Below, piece after piece: positions 16,017 to 25,604 of a DNA stretch of 64,000 nucleotides. Both the position numbers and the translations under genes were made by a program. The stretch's first letter is position 1; every line of letters starts with the position of its first letter. The notes under the pieces were generated by a model. It made no database searches. It was given only the letters and a program-made list of their open reading frames with translations, and was not told the DNA's origin. The DNA is from Granulicella paludicola (lineage in GTDB: Bacteria > Acidobacteriota > Terriglobia > Terriglobales > Acidobacteriaceae), in NCBI RefSeq assembly GCF_025685545.1, contig NZ_JAGSYC010000024.1, positions 372,001-436,000 on the forward strand, in the 5' to 3' direction.

Positions 16017-17372
16017 ATGCTGGGGAGCGCAACGGTGCCAACGCCTTCGAATTCGGTCGAGGTGAATATCTCAGCGGAGCCGCGTCGCTTTGCGCTTTCG
16101 CTTCTTCGGCAGGTTCTGGCCAGTGTGAACGTTCCAGACGCGATGCGCTCGGTCTTCCGGGTCGAGGGTAGTTACCTTCTCGTGGGCGACCGACAGATGG
16201 AGCTTCGTCACTTCAAACAGATATTCATTGCGGCTATCGGAAAAGCTGCCGTGCCCATGGCAGATCACGTCCTTGCATCGTTACGTCTCATCCTGCCGGT
16301 TCGAGGAGTGGTGGTCGGCGTGGGATCCTGGCAAGGCGCGACAGGCGTGCAGTATCTCAAAGGAAGTCATCCGGTCCCGGATGCGCAATCCTTCGATGCC
16401 GCCAGAGCCCTATTAGACCTATTGAGTACGTCCAACAGTGAGACACTGGTCGTCTTCCTCATCAGTGGTGGAGCATCCGCGATGGCGGAAGCGCCTCTCA
16501 GCCCGATCATTTCTTCAGAAGAGCTTTCCGCGTTTTACCTCAGGCTGTTGCATTCGGGTCTATCCATAGAAAAGCTGAACACGGTGCGAAAACACTTTTC
16601 CGCGATCAAAGGTGGGCGGCTGGCGACGGCTTGCGGCTATGCCACACGCTGCACGGTGCTGCTCTCCGACGTTCCACCAGGAAAATTGGACGTAGTAGGA
16701 TCTGGACTGTCTCTCCCCGATGTCAGTACTGTGGCCGAGTGCCGTCGGATCATCACAGAAACGCCATCACTTTTGCCGTTATCGCCAGGCGTGCAGGCTT
16801 TCTTCGACATGATGCCGGAAACGCCAAAGGTCTTACCCGAAGGCATCGAACCATCGATATGTTGTGCTGCGCTCACAAGCGACTCGCTAATACAAGCTGC
16901 AGCACAGATCGTGCGGGATGCAGGCTACCGTGTTGTGATCGATAACACCTGCGATGACTGGGATTATCGTGATGCGGCGAACTACCTCTACCAACGTGCC
17001 GTCGCTGAAGCGGAGGTTGGTACCCCGGTATGTATCCTCTCCGCCGGGGAGGTCACTGTTGCCGTTACTGGTGAAGCTGGCATTGGAGGTCGCAACCAGC
17101 AATGGTCACTCGAGCTGGCACGGTACCTCGACGGGAAAGAAGGTTTCGTAGCCCTAAGCGCTGGCTCGGATGGCGTGGATGGCAACAGCCCTGCTGCCGG
17201 TGCGGTTGTAGATGGCTCTACGTGGAGTCGCGTTGCCGAACTGGGCCTTAGCGGCCTGGAGGCACTAGAGGCATTTAACGCCTACCCTCTGTTCGAGAGT
17301 CTGGGAGATGCGATCGTTTGCGGACCGACCGGTAACAACTTGCGTGATCTGCGAGTCATCCTCGTCAATTGA
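16017..17372 (+). CDS. Glycerate 2-kinase (MOFRL family)
   Basis: Cytoplasmic kinase of 451 residues that phosphorylates glycerate to 2-phosphoglycerate (GckA/TtuD-type, DUF4147 plus MOFRL). Recognisable segments: FIAAIGKAAVPMADHVL, VFLISGGASAMAEAPL, NTVRKHFSAIKGGRLA, TVLLSDVPPGKLDVVGSGL and the C-terminal GEVTVAVTGEAGIGGRNQQWSLELA followed by SAGSDGVDGNSPAAGAVVD. ATG 16017 is preferred over a TTG at 16008. No glyoxylate or tartronate genes sit beside it, so the source of glycerate is open. Confidence 0.9.
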   Translation: MLGSATVPTPSNSVEVNISAEPRRFALSLLRQVLASVNVPDAMRSVFRVEGSYLLVGDRQMELRHFKQIFIAAIGKAAVPMADHVLASLRLILPVRGVVVGVGSWQGATGVQYLKGSHPVPDAQSFDAARALLDLLSTSNSETLVVFLISGGASAMAEAPLSPIISSEELSAFYLRLLHSGLSIEKLNTVRKHFSAIKGGRLATACGYATRCTVLLSDVPPGKLDVVGSGLSLPDVSTVAECRRIITETPSLLPLSPGVQAFFDMMPETPKVLPEGIEPSICCAALTSDSLIQAAAQIVRDAGYRVVIDNTCDDWDYRDAANYLYQRAVAEAEVGTPVCILSAGEVTVAVTGEAGIGGRNQQWSLELARYLDGKEGFVALSAGSDGVDGNSPAAGAVVDGSTWSRVAELGLSGLEALEAFNAYPLFESLGDAIVCGPTGNNLRDLRVILVN

Positions 17373-17682
17373 ATCTTTAAAGCTTGGTGCGACCGTCAAC
17401 GATGAGCTAGGCGTTGTTTTGTGGTTATCAGCGCTACAAGGCGACCGGTTTGTAGATATTTTCTTGCAGTGGTGATTTGATTTTCAAGACGCTGAGCAGT
17501 GTTGGTGCGAAATTGCCTAGTCGCTCCTCTACAACCGCGGAGCCTTCACGCGACACTCCGGAAGTTGTCGGATTTTCCGGTGACTTCGCCCGAACCCTCC
17601 GGTAACGCCGGCGGTCTCAACGGGTCGACGCAACACTACCTGATTTGGAGGTGGTGTTGACGAGACAGGGGATAAGATAAGG
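17373..17682. other. Non-coding DNA left of the IS30 remnant
   Basis: No supportable gene. The stretch around 17560-17640 has short GC-rich inverted repeats and may be the decayed terminal region of the IS30-type element that follows, but I cannot define an end. Confidence 0.4.
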
Positions 17683-17905
17683 TCTAACTGCGGAGCAGAA
17701 GGCCGATACATGGCAGCGTTGGAAGGTGGGCGATTCGTTGTATGAGATTGGCCGCGCTTCGGCAAGGATCATGGCCCGATGCAGTTCCTGTTAGCGCAGC
17801 ACGGCGGGATCGCTCCGGCAGTCCGTCCCTGGAAGTTGGCCCAGCGGCCCAAGACCTGCCTGTTTGCCAAGCACAGGAAGCTCCAGATGGGGGGCGGTTG
17901 GATTA
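17683..17905 (+). pseudogene. IS30-family transposase remnant
   Basis: Reading LTAEQKADTWQRWKVGDSLY then EIGRAS from about 17694 matches the N-terminal helix-turn-helix of IS30-type transposases. A one-base loss changes frame, after which KDHGPMQFLLAQHGGIAPAVR continues. The sequence then jumps to KLAQRPKTCLFAKHRKLQ, which belongs further along in the family, so an internal deletion is also present. The DDE catalytic core is missing. There is an in-frame stop just before the homologous part. This is a dead insertion sequence. Confidence 0.7.
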
Positions 17906-18375
17906 AGTCTTTCCAAGCGATCTCACGGGGATGCGAAGAGCGGCGGCTCCGGTATATCGGATGACCTCGTCACTGAGGTAAGCATCCACTGATACAGGTC
18001 TGCGATCGGGCAACTGGAACTTCACTATGTGCAGAGGGAGCCGACGAGTGTGCCGAGTCAGATTGATGAGCTCCCGGATCTCCTTTGAGTTGCTTTTCAC
18101 TAGCTCAGTGGTAGGCTCCGCCCCATGCTTATGATTTACCAGCGTGACCACAATCTCGGCATATTCATTGAGCCTGAGCGGACAAGTACAAATGAACTCC
18201 CTTCCAGGACACTCACGGCATTCTGTAGCTTCGCCGGGAGATTGTCAGGGTCTTCGAGGCTCCCTTCGGATACACGGAGTCCAGCCAAATGCTTCTGAAT
18301 CCAAGGAGGCTTGTCGCTGGCGCCCCTAATCTCGCACGCTTGCCCAGCGTAATTTATTTCGATGCACCAAAATTA
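17903..18375 (-). pseudogene. Frameshifted gene of unknown function
   Basis: Two overlapping minus-strand frames read like one protein. The upstream frame (18375-18136) gives INYAGQACEIRGASDKPPWI and SLEDPDNLPAKLQNAVSVLE before a stop. The downstream frame (to 17903) gives EIVVTLVNHKHGAEPTTELV and KEIRELINLTRHTRRLPLHI. A single frameshift near 18150-18160 would join them. I do not recognise the family. It may have been interrupted by the IS30-type element next to it. Confidence 0.4.
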
Positions 18376-18415
18376 TAGGATTTGTAGCTCAGGGTGGACG
18401 ACGAAATTACAGGAT
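18370..18415. promoter_or_regulatory. Imperfect 12-bp direct repeat before the xylan operon
   Basis: AAATTATAGGAT at 18370-18381 and AAATTACAGGAT at 18404-18415 differ by one base and are 34 bases apart, about three helical turns. They sit 107 bases upstream of the first gene of the xyl cluster and could be activator or repressor sites. Confidence 0.35.
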
Positions 18416-18521
18416 CGCAGAGATTATCGGTCGTTTTCGCGCTTGACCACGCTTGATCGCTTTCTGTATGGTTCACACGAAAGCTCCATACGAAGCAGAT
18501 CGAGGACATATTATTGTGCGG

Positions 18522-19817
18522 ATGAATGAATTCACGCCGATAGAATTCAGCAAGTTTTCAGCGTGGGCTGGAAGCTCTTCTATCTGGTGGAAGCTCAGCG
18601 TCACGCTTATGGCAGCCATGCTCACGGGAGTTTCCTCCGAGGCTCAGCAGGATGGGGGTTGGACGACGAGTTGGGGTGCCGCCCAAATGCAACCTTACGG
18701 AACAGAACTTCTGCCTGACGGTGCGCTTGAAGGCGCAACCTTGCGGCAGATTGTTCATCTTTCCGTCGGAGGAACAAAGCTGCGACTGCATCTTTCGAAT
18801 GCTTTCGGTCAGGAGCCCTTGCAGTTGCAGACTCTGCACGTGTCCCTGCCGGAGGGTAGTGAAGGTGCAGGCCCGATCACGACCTCGGTGGATTATGCGG
18901 TAACGTTCGCTGGAAAAGCGGAGGTGTCGGTGCCGGCGGGAGCAGAGTACTGGTCCGATCCTGTTCCTATGCCATTGGCCCCTCAAGCCGATCTCGTCGT
19001 CACCGTATTTGTGACACACGCGCCTGCCATCCTGACTCTACACGCGGGAGCACGGGCAACGTCGTTTTACGTGAAGGGCCAGCATGTGTCTGATGAACAC
19101 TTGGATTCGCCACAGACATGTACGCGCTGGTATTTTCTGGCTGGCGTGGAGACCTCTCAGGCAGGTGGCATGGCTACGTCCGTCGTAACTTTTGGAGACT
19201 CCATTACCGATGGACACGGATCGACTACGGATGGTAATGATCGTTGGCCCGATGTGCTTGCAAGGAGGATGTCTTCAAGCGAGCCAACGCGCGGCATGGG
19301 CGTCGTGAATGAAGGTATCGGCGGGAATCACATTCTCACGGACGGGCTGGGTCCCAACGCGCTGGCACGGTTTGATCGCGATGTGCTGTCAGTCACGGGT
19401 GCTCGCACCTTGATTGTGATGGAAGGCATCAATGATCTGGGCGGCCTCGATCGTGTGGTGGCGCATAAGCAGGTGGCTCACGACGCGCTGGTCTCCGAGC
19501 TGATGGCAGCATTTGGCCAGATGGTGACGAGAGCTCACGCGCACGGTATCAGGGTACTGGGAGCAACGCTGACGCCTTACGTCGGGTCCGACTACTACCA
19601 TCCGAGCGAGATGTCTGAAGCGGATCGCGTGAAGCTGAACGATTGGATTCGCCATTCTGGAACGTTCGATGGTGTGGTGGATTTTGATGAGGTACTGCGT
19701 GACCCGGCCCATCCCAGCCTCATGTTACCGGCATATGACTCGGGCGATCATCTTCACCCGGGACCCGCTGGATATAAGCGTATGGGCGAGACTGTGCCGT
19801 TAGCCGCTCTCCCGTAA
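18522..19817 (+). CDS. SGNH/GDSL hydrolase
   Basis: Secreted esterase of about 431 residues. A hydrophobic stretch (KLSVTLMAAMLTGVSSEAQ) serves as signal peptide. An N-terminal beta-sandwich of about 180 residues precedes the SGNH domain. Block I is GDSITDG (catalytic Ser), block II GIGGNHIL, block III GINDLGG, block V DHLHPGPAGY (catalytic Asp and His). The ATG at 18522 is chosen from several in-frame candidates. It leads the xylB-GH3-xylA-GH8-GH115 cluster, so removal of acetyl or other esters from xylan is plausible but unproven. Confidence 0.88.
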   Translation: MNEFTPIEFSKFSAWAGSSSIWWKLSVTLMAAMLTGVSSEAQQDGGWTTSWGAAQMQPYGTELLPDGALEGATLRQIVHLSVGGTKLRLHLSNAFGQEPLQLQTLHVSLPEGSEGAGPITTSVDYAVTFAGKAEVSVPAGAEYWSDPVPMPLAPQADLVVTVFVTHAPAILTLHAGARATSFYVKGQHVSDEHLDSPQTCTRWYFLAGVETSQAGGMATSVVTFGDSITDGHGSTTDGNDRWPDVLARRMSSSEPTRGMGVVNEGIGGNHILTDGLGPNALARFDRDVLSVTGARTLIVMEGINDLGGLDRVVAHKQVAHDALVSELMAAFGQMVTRAHAHGIRVLGATLTPYVGSDYYHPSEMSEADRVKLNDWIRHSGTFDGVVDFDEVLRDPAHPSLMLPAYDSGDHLHPGPAGYKRMGETVPLAALP

Positions 19818-19864
19818 CGAGCAGCGAATTCCTGCTGCATATGGGGAAAGAAATGGGGTTAAAT

Positions 19865-21418
19865 ATGTTTCTTGGAATTGACTGCGGGACGCAGGGAACC
19901 AAGGCGCTGTTGTTGGGTTCCGATGGAACAGTCATGGGCGGAGGTTATGCGCGCCATCAGCTGATCGAGCGACCCAGTGGAGCTCGCGAGCAAGACCCGC
20001 AATGGTGGGTTGACGCGTTGCGCGTTTCGGTAAAACAGGCGATGAGTACGTGGGATGGCCTCTCTGCGGTTCAGGCGATTGGTGTCAGTGGGCAACAGCA
20101 CGGTCTAGTGGTGCTGGATGAGGACATGAGAGTGATTCGTCCTGCAAAGCTGTGGAACGACACCGAGACTGCGCCTCAGAACAGCGAAATCATCAAGCGG
20201 CTGGGTGGCCGGGACACGTTCCTCGAGCGCTTCGGGATCATTCCCATGACTGGCTACACCGTCTCGAAGCTCCTGTGGATGGCTGAAAACGAGCCCGCGA
20301 ATTTTGCGCGCATCCGTCACATTTTATTGCCACACGAGTATCTGAATTTCTGGCTGACAGGTGAGCTGAAGGCTGAGCCTGGCGATGCTTCTGGAACGGG
20401 TTTCTTTGATGTGAGAACCCGGACGTGGTGCAAGGACGTGCTCGATGCAATCGACGGTGGGATAGGCCAGCTCTACCGTGCGCTACCGACCCTCGTGAAC
20501 TCGGATGAGTTCGTCGGTAGCTTGCGCACCGAAGTAGCGGAAGAGCTGGGACTGACTTCGGCTTGCAAGGTCTCGGCCGGAGGCGGGGACAACATGATGG
20601 GTGCAATCGGCACAGGCAATGTGCGACAAGGAGTGGTCACTTTGTCGCTCGGCACGTCTTCGACTGTCTACTCTTACAGCGACCTTCCGGCGCACGATCC
20701 GGCTGGCAGCGTGGCGCCCTTCTGTTCGTCCTCCGGAGGGTGGCTTCCTTTGGTCTGCACTATGAACGCGACCAACGTCGTTACCGGAACGGTCGAGCTG
20801 CTTGGACGAACCGTAGCTGATATTGAAGAGGCACTCGAAACAACGGAGCCCGGCGCGGATGGCCTCGTCCTGCTCCCGTTCCTCAATGGAGAAAGAACCC
20901 CAGACCTGCCGACAGCGCGCGGATCGCTGCATGGTCTTTCGGCGACTAATTTCGCTCCTGTTTATCTCATTCGAGCGGCCGTGGAAGGAGTGAGCTTCGG
21001 GATTTTGAACGGCCTTGATCTAGTTTTGGAGGGAAAGAGGCCAAGGGTGATTCAGGTAATCGGTGGAGGGGCTCGGTCGCGTGCATGGCGACAGCTGCTG
21101 GCCGATGCCACTGGGGTGACAATTCAGGTGCCTCAGGAAGAGGAGGCAGGCTGTCTGGGCGCTGCCATGCAGGCTATGGTTGCACAAAGCATTGCGGATG
21201 GACATCCGAAGGATTTCGGTTCAATTGCCGATGCGATTGTGCGCGTACGGCCGAAGGATAGCTGCGAACCCAGGCCGCAGCTGCGCGCTAAATATGACGC
21301 AGCCCGTGCCGTGTATCAGGGGTGGCTTAATCGCATGTATCCCGCTTTGACTGAGGCTAGACAAAGTCTTGAGACCGGTAAAGGTCCACTTACGCCAGCG
21401 CGGGCCTGCAATGAGTGA
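19865..21418 (+). CDS. xylB: Xylulokinase
   Basis: FGGY-family sugar kinase of 517 residues that makes D-xylulose 5-phosphate. The N-terminus MFLGIDCGTQGTKALLL binds phosphate, GVSGQQHGLVVLD is the family signature, and GGGDNMMGAIGTG holds the catalytic Asp. The C-terminal ATP site is seen as IGGGARSRAWRQLLAD. I chose ATG 19865, with GGGG six bases upstream and the usual family N-terminus, over upstream ATGs at 19841 and 19853. Gene xylA lies one gene downstream, supporting xylulose rather than another sugar. Confidence 0.93.
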   Translation: MFLGIDCGTQGTKALLLGSDGTVMGGGYARHQLIERPSGAREQDPQWWVDALRVSVKQAMSTWDGLSAVQAIGVSGQQHGLVVLDEDMRVIRPAKLWNDTETAPQNSEIIKRLGGRDTFLERFGIIPMTGYTVSKLLWMAENEPANFARIRHILLPHEYLNFWLTGELKAEPGDASGTGFFDVRTRTWCKDVLDAIDGGIGQLYRALPTLVNSDEFVGSLRTEVAEELGLTSACKVSAGGGDNMMGAIGTGNVRQGVVTLSLGTSSTVYSYSDLPAHDPAGSVAPFCSSSGGWLPLVCTMNATNVVTGTVELLGRTVADIEEALETTEPGADGLVLLPFLNGERTPDLPTARGSLHGLSATNFAPVYLIRAAVEGVSFGILNGLDLVLEGKRPRVIQVIGGGARSRAWRQLLADATGVTIQVPQEEEAGCLGAAMQAMVAQSIADGHPKDFGSIADAIVRVRPKDSCEPRPQLRAKYDAARAVYQGWLNRMYPALTEARQSLETGKGPLTPARACNE

Positions 21419-21483
21419 GCCCGTGGTCTTTTACGAAGTAAATGTTTCAGGTGAAGAAAATTTGATTTTGCAGGGGTTCTGAG

Positions 21484-24177
21484 ATGCGCGTCTTTCTTTC
21501 GATCGTTATTTTGAATCTAGGTCTGGCGGCATCAGCCCAGACGACAACGCTGGACTACATGAACCCGGCACGAACGCCGGAGCAGCGTGCGCATGACTTG
21601 GTCGCTCGGATGACTCTGGAAGAAAAGGCGGCCCAGACCCTGAATACCGCACCAGCCATTGCCAGACTCAACGTCCCTGCTTATGACTATTGGAACGAAG
21701 GTCTGCATGGCGTAGCGCGTTCTGGCTATTCGACCCTGTTTCCGCAGGCCATCGGCATGGCGGCAACGTGGGATGCTCCACTGCTGGGTGAAATTGGCGA
21801 GGTGGTCTCTACGGAAGCTCGCGCCAAGTACAACGAGGCTATACGCCACAATGTGCACAGCATTTACTTCGGCCTCACGATCTGGTCGCCGAACGTCAAC
21901 ATCTTTCGCGATCCGCGGTGGGGGCGAGGCCAGGAGACGTACGGCGAAGACCCGTATCTGACTAGTGAGCTTGGGCTGCATTTCATTCAGGGATTGCAAG
22001 GACCTGATCCTGAAAGACCCCGCGTAGTCGCAACACCGAAGCATTTTGCGGTGCATAGTGGGCCTGAAAGTGATCGGCATCGGTTCGATGTGGACCCTAC
22101 GCCGCACGACCTCTGGGAGACTTATCTTCCGCAATTTCGGACTGCGATCGTGGATGCTAAGGCCGACTCGATCATGTGCGCTTACAACGCTATAGACGGT
22201 AAGCCTGCTTGTGCCAGCGATCTGCTACTTAAGACCATTCTGCGGGGCGAGTGGAAATTCAATGGTTTTGTGACCTCTGATTGCGGAGCCATCGACGACT
22301 TCTTTGAAAAGTCGGCACACCGCTATTCGGCTGATAAGGAGCATGCGTCGGCGACGGCGGTGCTCATGGGAGTAGACACAAATTGCGGGTCAACGTATAA
22401 GGCGCTACCGACGGCCGTCAGGCAGGGTTTGTTGACCGAGGCAGATCTAAATAAGGCGGTCGAGCGACTCTTTGTGGCACGCTTCAAGCTTGGTCTGTTC
22501 GACGATGCCGCGGCGGTTCCGTACGCTCATATTCCGTTTAGCGAAGATCGTTCTGCCGCGCACCTGGCCCTTTCGTTGAAGGCCTCAGAAGAGTCGATGG
22601 TATTGCTGAAGAATGATGGCATACTGCCGCTATCTGCGGGTAGGTATAAGACCATCGCTGTCATCGGACCAAACGCTGCTTCGCTTTCCGCACTCGAAGG
22701 AAACTACAACGCAGTGCCTAAAGATCCCCAGATGCCGGTGGAAGCTCTGCGTGCGGCATTTCCAGGGTCTCGGGTGATCTATTCGGAAGGTGCACCCTAT
22801 GCCGATGGTGTCCCGCTTGCCGTTCCGACGACTATGCTTCGTCCCAGTCCCGATGCCAGCACGACTGGCCTCGCGGCCGAGTACTTCGTCGGCCACGCAG
22901 AGAATATGGCGGCGAGTTTTGAGGGTAAGCCGGTTGCGACGCGCACAGATGCCCAGGTGGACTTCGACTGGAACTCGGCCGCTCCGGTGGAGGGTCTTTC
23001 TCAGGAGTCTTTCGCTGTCCGCTGGAAGGGCTACATTGTGCCACCGCGTGTGGGAGATCTTGAGTTCAACATGCGGCTTGCGCACTGCTATCCATGCGGA
23101 GACCACGAGCACTTTGTCGTGAAAGTCGATGGCCGGGACGTGAGCACCTTTGCAACTGAAGGTGCAGAGGGTCGAGAGAGTACAACGCCGCGCTTCCATG
23201 TGAACTTCGCCGATACAAAGCCGCACGCCATCGAGGTGGATTACACGCATCATGCGCCTCTCTTTGGAGCCGGGATCACGCTGGAATGGGTACCTCCGCC
23301 AGGAATTTTGCAGGCTGAAGCCCTCAAGGCCGCGCAGCAGGCTGACCTCATTGTTGCGATGATTGGCCTTTCACCGGAGCTTGAAGGAGAAGAGATGAAG
23401 GTGCAGGTGGAAGGCTTTTCAGGAGGCGACCGCACTGACATCAAACTACCTGCAAGTCAGGAGCAGATGCTGGAGCAGGTAGCTGCCCTCGGCAAGCCTG
23501 TGGTAGCTGTGCTGCTTAATGGATCGGCAGTCGCCGTACCGTTTGCAGAGGCGCATGCGAACGCAATTCTCGAAGCCTGGTATCCGGGCGAGTTTGGCGG
23601 TAAGGCCATCGCGCGGACACTCAAGGGGGAAAACAATCCCGGCGGACGTTTACCTGTCACGTTCTATCGGAGCGTCGACGATCTTCCTGCGTTCAGCGAT
23701 TACTCGATGCAAAACCGCACGTACCGCTACTTCAAAGGCAAACCTGAGTACGGGTTTGGTTACGGGCTCAGTTACACGAAGTTCAGCTACAAAAACCTTC
23801 GCGTGAAGAAGCCCATTCTCAAAGCAGGAGAACCGCTCACGGTTACCGTGTCGGTTGAAAATACAGGCGCGGTGGCGGGCGATGAGGTCGCACAGCTTTA
23901 CTTAGTGCCGCCAGCGACAGGCAATGGCGGCCTGTCGCCTCAACTGCAGTTGGAAGGCTTCAAGCGCATCTCACTGAAGCGGGGTGAGACCCGTGAGGTG
24001 GACTTTACACTGACAGCTCGACAGCTCTCTCAGGTGGATGCAAAGGGGGAGCGCGAAGTGCAACCCGGCGAGTACCAGCTGGCGGTTGGCGGTGCACAAC
24101 CGCATGACCCGCAAGCAGTGACACCGGCGCAGACGGCAACTTTCCGCATCGTGGGAAGTCAGACTTTACAGCACTAA
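21484..24177 (+). CDS. GH3 beta-xylosidase/beta-glucosidase with PA14 insert
   Basis: Secreted 897-residue glycosidase. Signal peptide 1-18 ([10 protein letters not shown]). The GH3 barrel carries [19 protein letters not shown] and the nucleophile motif [13 protein letters not shown] (Asp of SDC). The second GH3 domain starts near 380 ([12 protein letters not shown]). A PA14 domain is inserted at about 455-610 ([13 protein letters not shown] onwards). A fibronectin-III-like domain closes the protein ([12 protein letters not shown] to QLYLVPP). The SDC variant and the setting between xylB and xylA point to beta-xylosidase, removing xylose from xylo-oligosaccharides. Confidence 0.9.
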   Translation: MRVFLSIVILNLGLAASAQTTTLDYMNPARTPEQRAHDLVARMTLEEKAAQTLNTAPAIARLNVPAYDYWNEGLHGVARSGYSTLFPQAIGMAATWDAPLLGEIGEVVSTEARAKYNEAIRHNVHSIYFGLTIWSPNVNIFRDPRWGRGQETYGEDPYLTSELGLHFIQGLQGPDPERPRVVATPKHFAVHSGPESDRHRFDVDPTPHDLWETYLPQFRTAIVDAKADSIMCAYNAIDGKPACASDLLLKTILRGEWKFNGFVTSDCGAIDDFFEKSAHRYSADKEHASATAVLMGVDTNCGSTYKALPTAVRQGLLTEADLNKAVERLFVARFKLGLFDDAAAVPYAHIPFSEDRSAAHLALSLKASEESMVLLKNDGILPLSAGRYKTIAVIGPNAASLSALEGNYNAVPKDPQMPVEALRAAFPGSRVIYSEGAPYADGVPLAVPTTMLRPSPDASTTGLAAEYFVGHAENMAASFEGKPVATRTDAQVDFDWNSAAPVEGLSQESFAVRWKGYIVPPRVGDLEFNMRLAHCYPCGDHEHFVVKVDGRDVSTFATEGAEGRESTTPRFHVNFADTKPHAIEVDYTHHAPLFGAGITLEWVPPPGILQAEALKAAQQADLIVAMIGLSPELEGEEMKVQVEGFSGGDRTDIKLPASQEQMLEQVAALGKPVVAVLLNGSAVAVPFAEAHANAILEAWYPGEFGGKAIARTLKGENNPGGRLPVTFYRSVDDLPAFSDYSMQNRTYRYFKGKPEYGFGYGLSYTKFSYKNLRVKKPILKAGEPLTVTVSVENTGAVAGDEVAQLYLVPPATGNGGLSPQLQLEGFKRISLKRGETREVDFTLTARQLSQVDAKGEREVQPGEYQLAVGGAQPHDPQAVTPAQTATFRIVGSQTLQH

Positions 24178-24240
24178 TTTGCGGTACAGCGTCCGTGATC
24201 GCACGGCAGAGAGCATGCCGCTTACGGCAACAGATAAATG

Positions 24241-24246
24241 GAGGAA
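24241..24246 (+). promoter_or_regulatory. Shine-Dalgarno that fixes the xylA start
   Basis: GGAGGAAGATT immediately precedes GTG at 24251. The GGAGG core with six-base spacing identifies the GTG, not upstream in-frame codons such as 24179 or 24215, as the xylA start. Confidence 0.8.
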
Positions 24247-24250
24247 GATT

Positions 24251-25576
24251 GTGGCGACTGAGTTTAGCGAGTTCGATGTAGTTAAGTTTGAAGGGCCGGA
24301 TAGCACAAAGGCTCTGGCCTACCAGTTCTACAACGCAGAAAAGATCGTAATGGGTAGGCCGCTCAAAGATCACCTGCGTTTTGCTGTCGCGTACTGGCAT
24401 TCCCTGGCGATGACTGGCGGCGACCCGTTTGGTGGTCCGACGATCCATCGCAACTGGATGAGCACAGGTGACCCAATCTCGCAGGCAAAGATGAAAGCAG
24501 ATGCCGCGTTTGAACTCTTCCGGGTGTTAGACGTACCTTTCTTCTGTTTTCATGATGCGGACATGGCACCTGCGGGCGCCACGCTTGCAGAAACGTTGAA
24601 GAACTTTCATGCGATGGCGGATTACCTTGGCGACAAGATGCAGACATCGAAGACGAAGCTCTTGTGGGGTACAGCTAATCTTTTCTCTGCACCTCGTTTT
24701 ATGGCTGGCGCTTCCACCAATCCTGATCCAGAGGTGTTTGCTTGGTCGGCAGCCACTGTGAAGCATTGCATGGATGTAACTAAGCAACTGGGTGGCCAGA
24801 ATTACGTGTTGTGGGGCGGTCGTGAAGGTTACGAAACGTTGCTGAACACCGATATGAAGCAGGAGTTAGACCACATGGGCCGCTTTCTGTCCTTGGTGGT
24901 GGAGTACAAACACAAGATCGGGTTTGACGGCCAGATCCTGATCGAACCAAAGCCGAAGGAACCAACCTCGCATCAGTATGACTTTGATACGGCTACGGTG
25001 TACGGTTTCTTGAAGCGCTACGGGCTAGAAAACGAGGTGCGCGTCAATCTCGAAGCCAATCACGCTACCCTTGCAGGGCATAGCTTCGAGCATGAGATTG
25101 CAACGGCTGGGGCGCTCGGTATTTTGGGGTCTCTGGACATCAACCGTGGCGACGCGCTGCTGGGTTGGGATACCGATCAGTTTCCGAACGACCTTTGGAC
25201 CATGACCATGAGCATGTATCACGTCATCAAGGCCGGAGGTCTCGGCAAGGGAGGTTGCAACTTCGATGCAAAGGTGCGGCGCCAGAGCTTCACGCCCGAG
25301 GACATGATCCATGCACATGTCGGCGGCATGGATCTGTGCGCGCGGGCATTTCTGACCGCGGCAGAGCTGATCGATGACGGCAACTATGATGCATTGCTGG
25401 CTGAACGTTACGCCGGCTGGCAGAGGCCGGAGGCAAAAGCCATGCTGAAGTCGATGACGCTTGAGGAAATCTCAGCCAGGGCGGAGAAGGACGAGATTGA
25501 TCCGCAGCCGCGATCGGGCAAGCAGGAACAGATAGAAAATCTGTTGATGCGTTCCATTTATTCGGCGAAACTTTAG
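24251..25576 (+). CDS. xylA: Xylose isomerase
   Basis: Cytoplasmic metal-dependent isomerase converting D-xylose to D-xylulose, 441 residues from the GTG start, the normal class II length. Signatures include [11 protein letters not shown] (catalytic His), [37 protein letters not shown] (metal-binding Glu), [17 protein letters not shown] and [12 protein letters not shown] (metal-binding Asp). The GTG start has an ideal GGAGG. Its product is the substrate of the xylB product, two genes upstream. Confidence 0.97.
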   Translation: MATEFSEFDVVKFEGPDSTKALAYQFYNAEKIVMGRPLKDHLRFAVAYWHSLAMTGGDPFGGPTIHRNWMSTGDPISQAKMKADAAFELFRVLDVPFFCFHDADMAPAGATLAETLKNFHAMADYLGDKMQTSKTKLLWGTANLFSAPRFMAGASTNPDPEVFAWSAATVKHCMDVTKQLGGQNYVLWGGREGYETLLNTDMKQELDHMGRFLSLVVEYKHKIGFDGQILIEPKPKEPTSHQYDFDTATVYGFLKRYGLENEVRVNLEANHATLAGHSFEHEIATAGALGILGSLDINRGDALLGWDTDQFPNDLWTMTMSMYHVIKAGGLGKGGCNFDAKVRRQSFTPEDMIHAHVGGMDLCARAFLTAAELIDDGNYDALLAERYAGWQRPEAKAMLKSMTLEEISARAEKDEIDPQPRSGKQEQIENLLMRSIYSAKL

Positions 25577-25604
25577 CGCCAATGTTCAAACAACGAGGTT
25601 TGAC

